Below, piece by piece: positions 55,560 through 64,000 of a DNA stretch of 64,000 bases (position 1 is its first letter; the number at the start of each line of letters is the position of its first letter). The DNA comes from Thalassotalea marina (GTDB lineage Bacteria > Pseudomonadota > Gammaproteobacteria > Enterobacterales > Alteromonadaceae), in the NCBI RefSeq assembly GCF_014656435.1, contig NZ_BNCK01000004.1, positions 434,001 to 498,000 on the forward strand, given 5' to 3'. The notes beneath the pieces were generated by a model. That model was not told the DNA's origin. It worked only from the letters and a program-made list of their open reading frames with translations, and did not search any database. A program made the position numbers and the translations under genes.

Positions 55560-55982
55560 TTAATTAGACGCAGTATAACTGAGCTTTAACAGCTCCGCTA
55601 AATTAACATAGCGAGGCTTTTGCATCGATAATTTAATACTGCCGCCTCGTTGATTATACTTTGCGACCCCCTCTTTGTACCACGCGGCTAGCGAAGGAGG
55701 TAAAAACTTATCCGCTTTAACACCCAACATAATCAAAGCTTGAATTGGAATACTTAAAATAAATACGGCATAAACAATTGACTGAGGCAATACCTGAATA
55801 CCACCGAGATAAAGTTGCATAACAAATATAAACAACGCAACGCCAGGCAAGTAACGACAGGCTAAACGAGCAACTTGAATTGCACGATATTCTGAAAAGT
55901 ACTGCGCCAATTCTGACCTTTCGGGCCATAGGTTCATGTACTTTCGACCTAACTTAATAATTTCAACAACACTCATATTCAT
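55560..55982 (-). CDS. yfbV: YfbV/DUF412 membrane protein
   Basis: About 140 residues (151 in E. coli) with two membrane helices (~50-70 and ~75-95) after an amphipathic N-terminus (LGRKYMNLWPERSELAQYF). In E. coli YfbV helps insulate the Ter macrodomain and its gene lies beside ackA-pta, as it does here on the opposite strand. The ATG at 55982 is chosen; 55976 is also possible. Function in this organism is by homology only. Confidence 0.9.
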   Translation of the reverse strand: MNMSVVEIIKLGRKYMNLWPERSELAQYFSEYRAIQVARLACRYLPGVALFIFVMQLYLGGIQVLPQSIVYAVFILSIPIQALIMLGVKADKFLPPSLAAWYKEGVAKYNQRGGSIKLSMQKPRYVNLAELLKLSYTASN

Positions 55983-56139
55983 AGGCCACACACTATAACA
56001 ACTCTATTTTAAAAAGATAGCACAAAGTCATCTGTCGGTCGAAATTTAAGCAATAAATATAAAACTTTGAACAGCATCAAACATTACAGTAGTGTTGTTG
56101 TCGTATAATGTGTTCAATCTCAAAGAAAAAGTGATTTAT

Positions 56140-57345
56140 ATGCAAAGTCAAATACTCGTTATAAATTGTGGCAGCTCTTCATTAAAATTTTCCGTTATTA
56201 ACCCTGCCGACAAATCCGTAATGCTCGAAGGCATAGCAGAACAATTGCAAAGCCCTCAAGGTTCTATCACACTAAAGTACCAACAGACAAAACAGTCATT
56301 GCCCTTAAAATCTCCATACGATCATCAAGCAGCATTGGATTCAATTGTTAAGTTTTTAACTGAACAAAGTCTTATGGCACTCATACAGGCCATTGGACAC
56401 CGAGTTGTGCACGGCGGTGAAAAGTTTAATCAACCGACATTGCTAGATACGCAAGTCATCGACAATATAAAAACCTTGTCGCCCCTTGCCCCTTTGCACA
56501 ATCCTGCCAATGTGATTGGTATAGAGGCCTGTTTAAAAGCATTTCCCGACCTACCACAAGTGGCCGTTTTTGATACAGCTTTTCACCAAACGTTGCCGCA
56601 ACATGCTTATTTATATGGTATTCCTCTTGAGCTCTACCAAGAGCACAGTATTCGTAAATATGGATTTCACGGTACAAGTCACTACTATGTGGTTAATAAA
56701 GCTGCAGAATACTTAAACAAGCCTATTAATCAATGTAACTTTATCAGTGCGCATTTAGGTAATGGCTGCAGTGTCACCGCAGTGAAACAGGGTCAAAGTG
56801 TTGATACTAGCTTAGGTATGACACCGCTTGAAGGTTTGATCATGGGCACTCGTAGCGGTGATATTGACGCCGGCATCATCTTTGATTTAGCTGAGCGATT
56901 AGGCTATCAGCTAGAGGAAATAAAAACCTTACTTAACAAACAAAGTGGTTTATTAGGTTTATCTGGCCTTAGCAATGATTGTCGAGAATTAGAACAAGCA
57001 GCAAATGAAGGCAATGCCCGAGCTTCACTTGCTCTTGATATATTTGCATATAAAGCAGCAAAAACCATCGCCTCATTTGCAGTATGCTTTAATCAGCTTG
57101 ATGGTATTATTTTTACGGGTGGCATCGGAGAAAATTCCAGCCTAATTCGAGAAAAAATTACTCAACACTTAGCTCTACTTCATATCAACATCAACAGTGA
57201 TACCAACAATAATTTAGAACGTGGAACAATCTGCAATATCGCTTCGGCAGCTAGCATCCCTTGTCTTATTATTCCTACCAACGAAGAATTAGTGATCGCC
57301 AATCAAACTAACCAATTGTTATCCGAGGAAAAACGCAATGTCTAA
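56140..57345 (+). CDS. ackA: Acetate kinase
   Basis: Interconverts acetyl phosphate plus ADP with acetate plus ATP. 401 residues (400 in E. coli). Signature segments: INCGSSSLKFSV, GHRVVHGGEKF, the catalytic-Asp region VAVFDTAFHQTLP, RKYGFHGTSH, GNGCSV, TPLEGLIMGTRSGDID and FTGGIGENSS. The ATG at 56140 is chosen over an upstream TTG. Overlaps pta by 8 bp. Confidence 0.97.
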   Translation: MQSQILVINCGSSSLKFSVINPADKSVMLEGIAEQLQSPQGSITLKYQQTKQSLPLKSPYDHQAALDSIVKFLTEQSLMALIQAIGHRVVHGGEKFNQPTLLDTQVIDNIKTLSPLAPLHNPANVIGIEACLKAFPDLPQVAVFDTAFHQTLPQHAYLYGIPLELYQEHSIRKYGFHGTSHYYVVNKAAEYLNKPINQCNFISAHLGNGCSVTAVKQGQSVDTSLGMTPLEGLIMGTRSGDIDAGIIFDLAERLGYQLEEIKTLLNKQSGLLGLSGLSNDCRELEQAANEGNARASLALDIFAYKAAKTIASFAVCFNQLDGIIFTGGIGENSSLIREKITQHLALLHININSDTNNNLERGTICNIASAASIPCLIIPTNEELVIANQTNQLLSEEKRNV

Positions 57346-59443
57346 ACGATTAATGTTAGTACCTGCGGGTTTTGGTGTCGGCTTAACAAGCGTTACGCTA
57401 GGGCTTTACCACGCGTGCCAACAATTGGGGATCAGCGTTGGTCATTTTAAACCTATCAGCCAGCCATCTCGCAACTACCTTAAAAATGTTAAGCAATTTC
57501 AACATGAACACACAGGAGCTTTAACGCTTTCATTAAACCACGTCGAGCAACAAATAGCTGATGGTAATCATGAGGTGGTGCTAGAGCAGATTGTCGCTAA
57601 TTTTAACCAATATGCCAAAGAATATGACTTGGTGATCATTGAAGGATTGTTGCCAACAACACGACAACCTTACGCTGCAAGAATTAATCGTGACGTTGCA
57701 CGTGCACTATCTGCAGATATTGTATTGGTTGCATCTCCAGATGAAGATTCACCTGAAGACTTTGAAGACAGACTCGATGTAACCGCGCAAACATATGGCG
57801 GATTGAAAGCTAAAAACCTGCTTGGCTGTATTATTAATAAACTTAATTCACCAGACAAAGACGAAGTAGGCTTATTGCCTCGGGAACATGAAAATGAGCA
57901 AAAATATGCGCTGGAAGACTGGCAAAACTTAAATTTATTTAACAAAAATTTTGCGTTATTGGGCACAGTCCCATGGTCGATAGATCTGATCGCACCACGT
58001 GTAATTGACATCAGTAACTATTTACAAGCAACAGTAATTAACGAGGGCGATATATCTCATCGACGGATCAGAAGTATTAGTTTCTGTGCTCGCAGCGTTG
58101 GCAACTTAGTGAGCCATTTACAGGCCAATCGTTTAATTGTCACCCCCGGTGATCGAACAGATATAATCATTGCGACATGTTTGTCAGCGCTAAATGGTAC
58201 AAAAGTAGGCGCCCTGCTGTTAACCAACGGTTACCTGCCAGAGCCACAAGTGATGGAGCTTTGTAAACAAGCGCTTGATGCTGGATTACCAATACTTTCC
58301 GTACCTTGGGATACATGGCAAACATCGCGCTATTTGATGAATTATAATCCCGAGATCCCACTAGATGACGAACAAAGGCTTGATCGTGTTAAACAATATG
58401 TCACCGATCATTTAGATCAAGAGTGGTTAGCGCATTTAATGGATCAAGCTGGTGAGCATCTAAAATATTCACCACCAGCGTTTAGGCATTTATTAACAGA
58501 GCGTGCAAAATCAGCTGATAAGCTTATCATTTTACCTGAAGGTACTGATGCAAGAACCATTAAAGCAGCAGCAATTTGTGTCGAACGAGGTATTGCACGT
58601 TGCCAAATTTTAGGTGAACGCGAAGCTATTGAAACAATTGCACAGCAACAGGGTTTTGAGCTGCCAGATACTCTTATCATTACAGATCCAAGTGCGATAA
58701 GAGAGCAATATGTTGATGTACTCGTTGAACATAGAAAGCACAAAGGCATGACTGAACTTATGGCACAGCAAGCACTGGAAGATAACACATTATTGGCCAC
58801 CTTAATGTTAGCGCAAAACGAAGTAGATGGTTTAGTGTCAGGAGCAGTAAACACCACAGCCAATACCATTCGCCCAGCACTGCAATTAATTAAAACTAGC
58901 CCAGGCAATAATTTGGTGTCATCAGTCTTTTTTATGTTGTTACCTGATCAAGTGTTGGTTTACGGAGATTGTGCAATTAACCCAGATCCTAATGCTGAGC
59001 AACTGGCCGATATCGCTATTCAATCTGCTGATTCTGCTAAACGCTTTGGTATATTTCCAAAAGTCGCGATGATCAGTTACAGCACGGGTAAATCTGGCAG
59101 AGGTGCTGATGTAGAAAAAGTGGTTAAAGCAACCGAGATCGTTAAACAATTAAGGCCAGATATTATCATCGATGGGCCATTGCAATATGATGCAGCGATT
59201 ATGGAAAACGTCGCTAAACAAAAGGCACCCAATAGCCCTGTTGCTGGTCAAGCTACGGTATTTGTTTTCCCAGATCTTAATACGGGAAATACCACTTATA
59301 AGGCGGTTCAACGATCTGCTGACGTGGTCAGTATTGGTCCAATGTTACAGGGCTTAAACAAACCTGTTAACGATCTATCACGTGGCGCTTTAGTTGACGA
59401 CATCGTCTATACCATTGCACTGACTGCAATTCAAGCAACTTAA
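57338..59443 (+). CDS. pta: Phosphate acetyltransferase
   Basis: Makes acetyl phosphate from acetyl-CoA. 701 residues (714 in E. coli), the long proteobacterial form: an N-terminal P-loop-like/BioD-like domain (~1-220, starting MLVPAGFGVGLTSVTLGL), a DRTGG domain (~225-345, with TPGDRTDII) and the C-terminal PTA catalytic domain (~370-700, with GLVSGAVNTTANTIRPALQ and SYSTGKSG). Translated in overlap with ackA. Acetyl phosphate may also feed receivers of this window non-specifically. Confidence 0.97.
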   Translation: MSKRLMLVPAGFGVGLTSVTLGLYHACQQLGISVGHFKPISQPSRNYLKNVKQFQHEHTGALTLSLNHVEQQIADGNHEVVLEQIVANFNQYAKEYDLVIIEGLLPTTRQPYAARINRDVARALSADIVLVASPDEDSPEDFEDRLDVTAQTYGGLKAKNLLGCIINKLNSPDKDEVGLLPREHENEQKYALEDWQNLNLFNKNFALLGTVPWSIDLIAPRVIDISNYLQATVINEGDISHRRIRSISFCARSVGNLVSHLQANRLIVTPGDRTDIIIATCLSALNGTKVGALLLTNGYLPEPQVMELCKQALDAGLPILSVPWDTWQTSRYLMNYNPEIPLDDEQRLDRVKQYVTDHLDQEWLAHLMDQAGEHLKYSPPAFRHLLTERAKSADKLIILPEGTDARTIKAAAICVERGIARCQILGEREAIETIAQQQGFELPDTLIITDPSAIREQYVDVLVEHRKHKGMTELMAQQALEDNTLLATLMLAQNEVDGLVSGAVNTTANTIRPALQLIKTSPGNNLVSSVFFMLLPDQVLVYGDCAINPDPNAEQLADIAIQSADSAKRFGIFPKVAMISYSTGKSGRGADVEKVVKATEIVKQLRPDIIIDGPLQYDAAIMENVAKQKAPNSPVAGQATVFVFPDLNTGNTTYKAVQRSADVVSIGPMLQGLNKPVNDLSRGALVDDIVYTIALTAIQAT

Positions 59444-59480
59444 TACAAAATACACGCTAAAATACTAAATTTTTGAATTT

Positions 59481-59521
59481 TAACAGGCAAAATTACCAAT
59501 AAAAGTTAATTTTGCCTGTTA
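59481..59521 (+). terminator. Hairpin downstream of pta
   Basis: Perfect 15-bp stem (59481-59495 with 59507-59521) and 11-base loop, 37 bp after the pta stop codon; AT-rich bases follow but not a T-run. Further along the same 436-bp gap (59444-59879) is ATATCCACA-GGTTT-TGTGGATAT at 59646-59668; no gene is supported in the gap. Confidence 0.65.
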
Positions 59522-59879
59522 AATGTATATTTTGACAATTTAATGACACTGTTGTGAATAAAAACGAACTAATCAAAAAACAACCAACAATATTTATCCT
59601 TTTATTACAATACCTTAAGACATTCCCAATAGGTTAATCACAATGATATCCACAGGTTTTGTGGATATTAGTTAATAAACGATTGTCATTAAATTGGCAG
59701 CAACTAGCCATTGCATGACGATCAAAGTTATTTATTTTAACCAATATGACGTAAAAGGATCCTTAACTGTCAAAAACTACAACATATCTAAAATGTCTTA
59801 GCTAGTTAGCTGATGGCTACTAGAGTTAAGTTCAGCTAAAGGTTATAGTAATAAGCTAAATTTATAAGCGAATAAGCAG

Positions 59880-60260
59880 ATGAAAAACTTAACGTTAAAG
59901 TTACTTGATAAAGTATTTACCATACACAGTTTGCCTGTTGACAGCGCAATACCCACAGCCGTTTTTAGCGCAGATATTTATTTTATCGCTAAAACATTCG
60001 AAGAAGTGTCTATCGTGCTTCCCAGCAGTGTAAATATAGTGAGTGATGATAGTGAGCCAGATTGGCAGGCACTCGAAGTGGTAGGGCCTTTAGATTTTAC
60101 CCTGACAGGTATTTTATCGAGTATTTCATCAGTTTTAGCTAATAACAACATCAGTATATTTGCGATATCTACCTTTGATACTGATTATATTTTGGTAAAA
60201 ACCAATAAAATAGAAGCTGCCATTGCAGCATTGCGTAACAATAATTATCAAGTGATCTAA
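59880..60260 (+). CDS. ACT-domain protein (CASTOR/DUF-type)
   Basis: A 126-residue protein with two small alpha-beta domains. The second half (LDFTLTGILSSISSVLANNNISIFAISTFDTDYILVK, shown in part) is an ACT domain; the DFTLTGIL and ISIFAISTFDTDYILV strands are the typical ligand-binding elements. Such ACT pairs bind amino acids and related compounds, as in CASTOR/ACT proteins. It starts the operon with yffB (1 bp gap) and dapE (lysine/diaminopimelate synthesis), which hints at an amino-acid sensing role. Function not known. Confidence 0.85.
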   Translation: MKNLTLKLLDKVFTIHSLPVDSAIPTAVFSADIYFIAKTFEEVSIVLPSSVNIVSDDSEPDWQALEVVGPLDFTLTGILSSISSVLANNNISIFAISTFDTDYILVKTNKIEAAIAALRNNNYQVI

Positions 60261-60261
60261 C

Positions 60262-60606
60262 ATGACAACTCTATACGGCATCAAGAACTGCGACACCATC
60301 AAAAAAGCACGCAAGTGGTTAGAAGAAAACAACATTAGTTACCAATTTCACGATTACCGCCAAGACGGTTTAAGCGAAGAACTATTAACAAGTTTTGTAG
60401 AACGTTCTAATTGGGACAACCTGCTTAACAAACGCAGTACCACCTACCGTAACCTGCCTGATGACATAAAAAACAACCTTTCAGACGAGGTCGCTTATAC
60501 TCAAGTATTGGAGCAACCCACTTTGTTAAAGCGCCCTATCCTTGTATCAAAAGATACTTTTGCCATTGGCTTTAAAGCGGCGCAATACCAAGAGATTTTT
60601 TGTTAA
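60262..60606 (+). CDS. yffB: ArsC/Spx-family thioredoxin-like protein YffB
   Basis: A 114-residue ArsC-like fold beginning [15 protein letters not shown] with a single cysteine in the usual place (CDT rather than a CXXC pair) and the conserved RSTTYRNLP and LKRPILV segments. In E. coli YffB precedes dapE, as it does here (TAATG overlap). It may be a glutathione-dependent reductase but no substrate is known. Confidence 0.93.
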   Translation: MTTLYGIKNCDTIKKARKWLEENNISYQFHDYRQDGLSEELLTSFVERSNWDNLLNKRSTTYRNLPDDIKNNLSDEVAYTQVLEQPTLLKRPILVSKDTFAIGFKAAQYQEIFC

Positions 60607-61739
60607 TGATATTATCTCCTACCATTACTTTGACCAAAGCGCTGGTAGAGCGCATTTCTGTAACTCCGGAAGATGCTGGTTGCCAGCCATTAATGACAAG
60701 CCGTCTCGAGCCTTTAGGGTTTAATACTGAAACTATGGTGTTTGACGATACCACTAATATGTGGTGTCGCAAGGGTACAGAGGCACCGGTGTTTTGTTTT
60801 GCCGGTCATACCGATGTTGTGCCTGCTGGTAACCTAGAGCGTTGGCATACTCCACCTTTTGAAGCAATCATCAAAGACGGTATGTTATACGGCCGAGGCG
60901 CTGCCGACATGAAAGGCAGTTTAGCTGCAATGGTGGTAGCGACAGAAAGGTTTGTTAACGATTATCCCGACCACAAGGGATCAATTGCCTTTTTAATTAC
61001 CAGTGATGAAGAAGGACCATTTATCAATGGTACTACCCGAGTCATTGATACATTAGAAGCTCGCAATGAAAAAATTGATTATTGTATTGTCGGTGAGCCT
61101 TCAAGCACCCATTTGGTTGGAGATATCGTTAAAAATGGCCGTCGCGGTTCAATTTCGGGTGAGTTAGAAATTTTTGGTGTTCAAGGTCATGTTGCTTATC
61201 CACAGCATGTAAAAAATCCAATTCATTTAGCCATGCCAGCATTAGCTGAGCTCAGTCAGCTGCACTGGGACAATGGTAATGAATACTTCCCCGAAACCAG
61301 CTTTCAATTATCTAATATCCAATCAGGAACAGGCGCAACTAATGTTGTTCCCGGCCATTTAACGGCTTGGTTTAATTTGAGGTATAGCACAGAGTTAACG
61401 GCTGAAAAAATCGTTGATAAAGTTAACGCTGTATTACAGTCACACCAACTTGACTACGAAATAAAATGGACCTACAACGGTGTTCCATTTATTACAGAGC
61501 CCGGTGTTTTAGTAGATGCGACCAAAAAGGCGATAAAAACAGTTACTGATAGAGAAACTGAATTATCAACATCCGGCGGTACATCAGACGGTCGATTTAT
61601 TGCGCCTACAGGCGCACAAGTTGTTGAACTAGGCCCTTGCAATGCCACCATTCATCAAGTGAATGAATGTGTAAAATGCGACGATCTTGATCAATTAACC
61701 GATATTTATTATCAAACGTTAAAAAACGTTTTGTTGTAA
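60606..61739 (+). CDS. dapE: Succinyl-diaminopimelate desuccinylase
   Basis: M20-family dizinc enzyme of lysine and peptidoglycan precursor synthesis. 377 residues (375 in E. coli). Zinc and catalytic residues are visible in [28 protein letters not shown] (catalytic Glu-Glu) and VGEPSS, with a late histidine in NATIHQVNE. The ATG overlaps the yffB stop codon by one base, and the dapE stop overlaps the next gene in the same way. Confidence 0.97.
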   Translation: MILSPTITLTKALVERISVTPEDAGCQPLMTSRLEPLGFNTETMVFDDTTNMWCRKGTEAPVFCFAGHTDVVPAGNLERWHTPPFEAIIKDGMLYGRGAADMKGSLAAMVVATERFVNDYPDHKGSIAFLITSDEEGPFINGTTRVIDTLEARNEKIDYCIVGEPSSTHLVGDIVKNGRRGSISGELEIFGVQGHVAYPQHVKNPIHLAMPALAELSQLHWDNGNEYFPETSFQLSNIQSGTGATNVVPGHLTAWFNLRYSTELTAEKIVDKVNAVLQSHQLDYEIKWTYNGVPFITEPGVLVDATKKAIKTVTDRETELSTSGGTSDGRFIAPTGAQVVELGPCNATIHQVNECVKCDDLDQLTDIYYQTLKNVLL

Positions 61740-62425
61740 TGAAAATAACTAACAGTATTTTAACTGGATCATGTGATCAACACATATACTATATAACCAA
61801 AAATTTAGGGCTACATAAAGATGTACTAAATGCCTGGCAACAGCTGCATACAGCAGCAAAAGATGCTGGATTTGACCTTGCAATAGCCAGTGGTTTTCGT
61901 GGTTTTGATCGCCAATTGTCTATTTGGAACCGCAAGTTTACTGGTGAACTGCCTGTAAAAACCATAGATAACCTACAAATAGATATCATTGGTCTTGAAG
62001 AGCGGCAGCAAGTAGCAGCCGTAATGTTGTTTTCTGCGCTGCCTGCTACTAGCCGGCATCATTGGGGAACTGATTTAGATTTTTATAGCCCAAGTGCACT
62101 GACAGATCAGCAAAAATTACAGCTTGAACCATGGGAATATCAAGGCAATGGGCCATTTGGGCAGTTAACCCAATGGCTTGCCCAAAATGCTCACGACTTT
62201 GGCTTTTACTTCCCTTACGATCAATTTCGGGGTGGTGTTGCCGCTGAACCTTGGCATTTATCTTATTTTCCATTGGCAAGCGAAATGCAACAACGGTTAA
62301 CAAGTGGAGTCGTTTTTGATCAACTCAAACAGTGCGATATTGCGGCTAAATCTTATATACTAGAAAACATAACTGAGTTAATGACTCAATATGTTTATAA
62401 CGTAGGTAAAGCCCCTCATGGATAA
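61739..62425 (+). CDS. M15-family D-alanyl-D-alanine carboxypeptidase (VanY-like)
   Basis: A 228-residue zinc peptidase. Zinc ligands are in SRHHWGTDLDF (His-x6-Asp) and EPWHLSYF (His), with the substrate-binding SGFRGFDRQ and catalytic Glu in AAEPWH. It trims D-Ala from peptidoglycan peptides. No signal peptide is evident at the N-terminus, which is unusual for a cell-wall enzyme; it may act on recycled or cytoplasmic peptides. It follows dapE with a TAATG overlap. Confidence 0.9.
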   Translation: MKITNSILTGSCDQHIYYITKNLGLHKDVLNAWQQLHTAAKDAGFDLAIASGFRGFDRQLSIWNRKFTGELPVKTIDNLQIDIIGLEERQQVAAVMLFSALPATSRHHWGTDLDFYSPSALTDQQKLQLEPWEYQGNGPFGQLTQWLAQNAHDFGFYFPYDQFRGGVAAEPWHLSYFPLASEMQQRLTSGVVFDQLKQCDIAAKSYILENITELMTQYVYNVGKAPHG

Positions 62426-62600
62426 CTGGATAATCATTTTAGTTTTTGTCGTATTTGCTTTAGTTATCATAGGTAATATGAGTACTGTAAGAAGAAATGC
62501 TAAAACGCCAATGCGAAAGCAAAGCTTAAACGATCTTAAAGAAACCTTACCAAGAAGTAACAAACAACCCCATAAAATGGACACCGTTAAAAAGAAATAA
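62418..62600 (+). CDS. Small membrane protein, DUF2897-like
   Basis: A 60-residue protein with one N-terminal membrane helix (WIIILVFVVFALVIIGNM) and a basic, lysine-rich tail (NKQPHKMDTVKKK). Size, helix and position after dapE and an M15 gene resemble DUF2897-type proteins of related marine bacteria; this is recognition by pattern, not a search. It overlaps the M15 gene by 8 bp. The final codons belong to the left arm of a terminator. Confidence 0.75.
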   Translation: MDNWIIILVFVVFALVIIGNMSTVRRNAKTPMRKQSLNDLKETLPRSNKQPHKMDTVKKK

Positions 62601-62630
62601 AGCGCCAAATTGGCGCTTTATTTCTTTTTA
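62591..62630. terminator. Bidirectional terminator overlapping the last codons of the small membrane gene
   Basis: A perfect 18-bp inverted repeat (62591-62608 with 62610-62627) whose core is AAGCGCCAA/TTGGCGCTT and which is flanked by A/T-rich arms giving T-runs in both directions. The left arm includes the stop codon at 62598-62600. It also serves the converging gene at 62647-63153. Confidence 0.9.
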
Positions 62631-62646
62631 ATTACACATCACAACG

Positions 62647-63153
62647 CTATACACTTACACCCAACTCGGCCAACACTTCGTCAATCTCTACCGTAGAAAA
62701 ACTAGAGCGTCGCCATTGTGGCAGCTTGCTTTGATCTAAATAGGCGATGGTTAACTTTCTATCTTTAAACGAATTACCAAAATTGTTCTCAGCAAACATC
62801 AAGTGAGTAGAAATATTGATCAAGTTATCGACAAAAGAATGCACTTCAAAAGGATCGGTTAGCACCACCTCACCTTGCTCAATCCGATATTTGGTCGTGC
62901 GAATCAAACCGTATTTGGGTGAACTATATTCCAAAACCCCTTCGTGTTCACCAAACTTAGAAAATTTGTCTAAAATTAGCCTGACGGCAACAACCTTACC
63001 TTCAGCCACTTCAAGGCGTAATTGGCTATCACCATCACGAGTTTGTGCGTAGCTTTGGTTATTAGCTGACGACAAATACCACTGCCCAATGTACGTTTCA
63101 GCTTTAGTTTGAATCGCCACAATGGCAAATATTATTAATAACAAGCGAGACAT
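62647..63153 (-). CDS. Secreted protein of unknown function
   Basis: A 168-residue protein with a clear signal peptide (LLLIIFAIVAIQTKA, cleavage after KA) and a mature part predicted to be mostly beta-strands (TYIGQWYLSS, QLRLEVAEGKVVAVRLILD). Not lipidated: no cysteine at the cleavage site. No family recognised. It is alone between the terminator and a 216-bp gap (63154-63369) in which I see nothing. Confidence 0.8.
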   Translation of the reverse strand: MSRLLLIIFAIVAIQTKAETYIGQWYLSSANNQSYAQTRDGDSQLRLEVAEGKVVAVRLILDKFSKFGEHEGVLEYSSPKYGLIRTTKYRIEQGEVVLTDPFEVHSFVDNLINISTHLMFAENNFGNSFKDRKLTIAYLDQSKLPQWRRSSFSTVEIDEVLAELGVSV

Positions 63154-63369
63154 ATATCCCCCGATAACAAACTTGTGGTTTCAACATAATCAATCTATAA
63201 AGCGAGTATATCTCGATTATTCAGCTCGCACTTAGCGTGCGAATGTGGCTCTAAGTTGATCAACTAGTTAATGCAATTGGTATTACTATTACGTTTATTA
63301 AAGCTAAACGCAAACGTTACATTTAACCATTTTGTAAGTATATTTTTTAACCTAAAGCTATCGAATTGA

Positions 63370-63738
63370 TTAACCCCCTCTTGATTCACTTTTAGCACGG
63401 TATTTATCTAGCAAAATATTTGCGATAAATACAATAAAACCCAAGGCAATAAAACATACCGCCCCTATCAAAACAGCTTTAGGTACTGCAATTGAAAATA
63501 AAGGTGCAAGTAACACCGCAATGTTAAAAATAATAGCACTGACAAACAAGACAACAGGTTTACTATACAGTTTCGTTACATCATGAATTGCTAACTGAAG
63601 TGCAACAACACCGACTATTAACCAATGATTATTATGTAAAAACTGCTCTTTGAATACTAAATAATAAATTGACGCAATAATAAAACTAAATAACGGCGCG
63701 ACTGAGATAATTCGTAAAAAGAAAGTTGATATATTCAT
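63370..63738 (-). CDS. Small multi-pass membrane protein
   Basis: About 122 residues with four hydrophobic helices (~10-27, ~37-55, ~62-80, ~88-110) and a short basic C-terminus (DKYRAKSESRGG). No charged motif in the membrane and no recognised family. The ATG at 63738 is chosen because the upstream extension is polar and would overlap the preceding gene. It follows that gene by 13 bp, so the two are probably co-transcribed. Confidence 0.75.
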   Translation of the reverse strand: MNISTFFLRIISVAPLFSFIIASIYYLVFKEQFLHNNHWLIVGVVALQLAIHDVTKLYSKPVVLFVSAIIFNIAVLLAPLFSIAVPKAVLIGAVCFIALGFIVFIANILLDKYRAKSESRGG

Positions 63739-63751
63739 TTTTATTGATCCA

Positions 63752-64000
63752 TTAAATAGACGCGTTGTCAGTTGGCCATGCACCAAGTAAAGGTAAATGC
63801 TTAATGTTTTGATAGGTTAACGCCAGCGAAATACACTCTGCTATTGGCGTTTCAGCGAGATTAACCGTCAAGGGAATTAACAAGGCTCGGTTACCCTCGT
63901 ATTCAAATGCTTTAGGGTAAACTTCTCTAAACGTTGAAACCAAAGACGTTTGACAATGAAAAAGGACTTTCACAACGTCTGGTTGCTTTGACTTCCAATC
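63752..64000 (-). CDS. Unrecognised protein (C-terminal part)
   Basis: The frame stays open to the window edge, so the start is outside. The visible 82 residues contain KVLFHCQTSLVSTFREVYPK and FEYEGNRALLIPLTVNLAETP, with no motif that I can assign; it appears soluble. An in-frame GTG at 63973 is a possible but unlikely start. Confidence 0.65.
   Translation of the reverse strand, partial: DWKSKQPDVVKVLFHCQTSLVSTFREVYPKAFEYEGNRALLIPLTVNLAETPIAECISLALTYQNIKHLPLLGAWPTDNASI

Noticed and set aside
58444-58908. 154-codon minus-strand frame inside pta
   Set aside because: Shadow of the conserved PTA domain; Cys/Ser-rich translation without family resemblance.
1-64000. CRISPR arrays, tRNA/rRNA genes, insertion sequences, prophage
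   Set aside because: No regular direct repeats with spacers, no recognisable cloverleaf or rRNA segments, no transposase or integrase gene found by reading.

Overview
The window reads as ordinary chromosome of a low-GC marine gammaproteobacterium. Protein style and gene order (nrdA-nrdB-yfaE, yfbV/ackA-pta, yffB-dapE) point to Alteromonadales, most likely the Colwelliaceae (Colwellia/Thalassotalea type). That placement is inference from recognition, not from a search. I see no rRNA, tRNA, CRISPR, prophage or insertion sequence. The first gene and the last gene run off the window.

Layout. 0-4.7 kb: end of a HAD phosphatase gene, then class Ia ribonucleotide reductase nrdA, nrdB and its ferredoxin yfaE, with two NrdR-box-like sites exactly 32 bp apart upstream. 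4.7-26.2 kb: one long minus-strand signalling locus. Read in transcription order it is STAS, CheY, CheA, CheW, CheW, a NIT/PAS chemoreceptor, CheR, CheD, CheB, a short membrane MCP with a CheZ-like motif, an HsbA/CrsA-type STAS protein, an HsbR/CrsR-type receiver-phosphatase-kinase, a receiver protein with an unknown output domain, two hybrid histidine kinases, and a receiver-GGDEF-HPt protein. It looks like an alternative (probably non-flagellar) chemosensory pathway wired into a partner-switching module and a phosphorelay/c-di-GMP branch. 26.5-32.3 kb: assorted single genes including an SOS-controlled sulA with tandem LexA boxes, and an HD-GYP response regulator. 32.3-35 kb: ilvI-ilvH behind a complete attenuator (promoter, Val/Leu-rich leader peptide, antiterminator and terminator). 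35-41.9 kb: LMW phosphotyrosine phosphatase, a 7TM-EAL protein and a third hybrid kinase. 42-43.1 kb: aroG. 43.3-53.1 kb: a nucleoside salvage island (add, xapX-like, deoD, TonB receptor, deoB, udk, nupC, deoC, tdk, upp). 53.1-59.4 kb: a stand-alone CheZ-like protein, xthA, rlmA, yfbV, ackA-pta. 59.9-62.6 kb: ACT protein, yffB, dapE, M15 peptidase and a small membrane protein in a tight operon. The rest is unrecognised envelope genes.

The most interesting signal is in the chemosensory locus. The short MCP-like protein (15709-16890) and a lone 194-residue protein 36 kb away (53150-53734) both carry an Asp-x-x-x-Gln pair in a Phe/Gln-rich helix, the spacing used by the CheZ phosphatase (Asp143/Gln147 in E. 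coli). Both end in a short acidic-hydrophobic-acidic-Leu/Phe-Phe tail, and CheD in the same operon ends the same way. I propose a CheY-phosphatase module built into a chemoreceptor, plus a free version, with a common C-terminal docking tail. Other regulatory structures worth checking are the ilv attenuator, the paired NrdR boxes, the tandem LexA boxes, and two bidirectional terminators whose stems overlap the 3' ends of coding regions.
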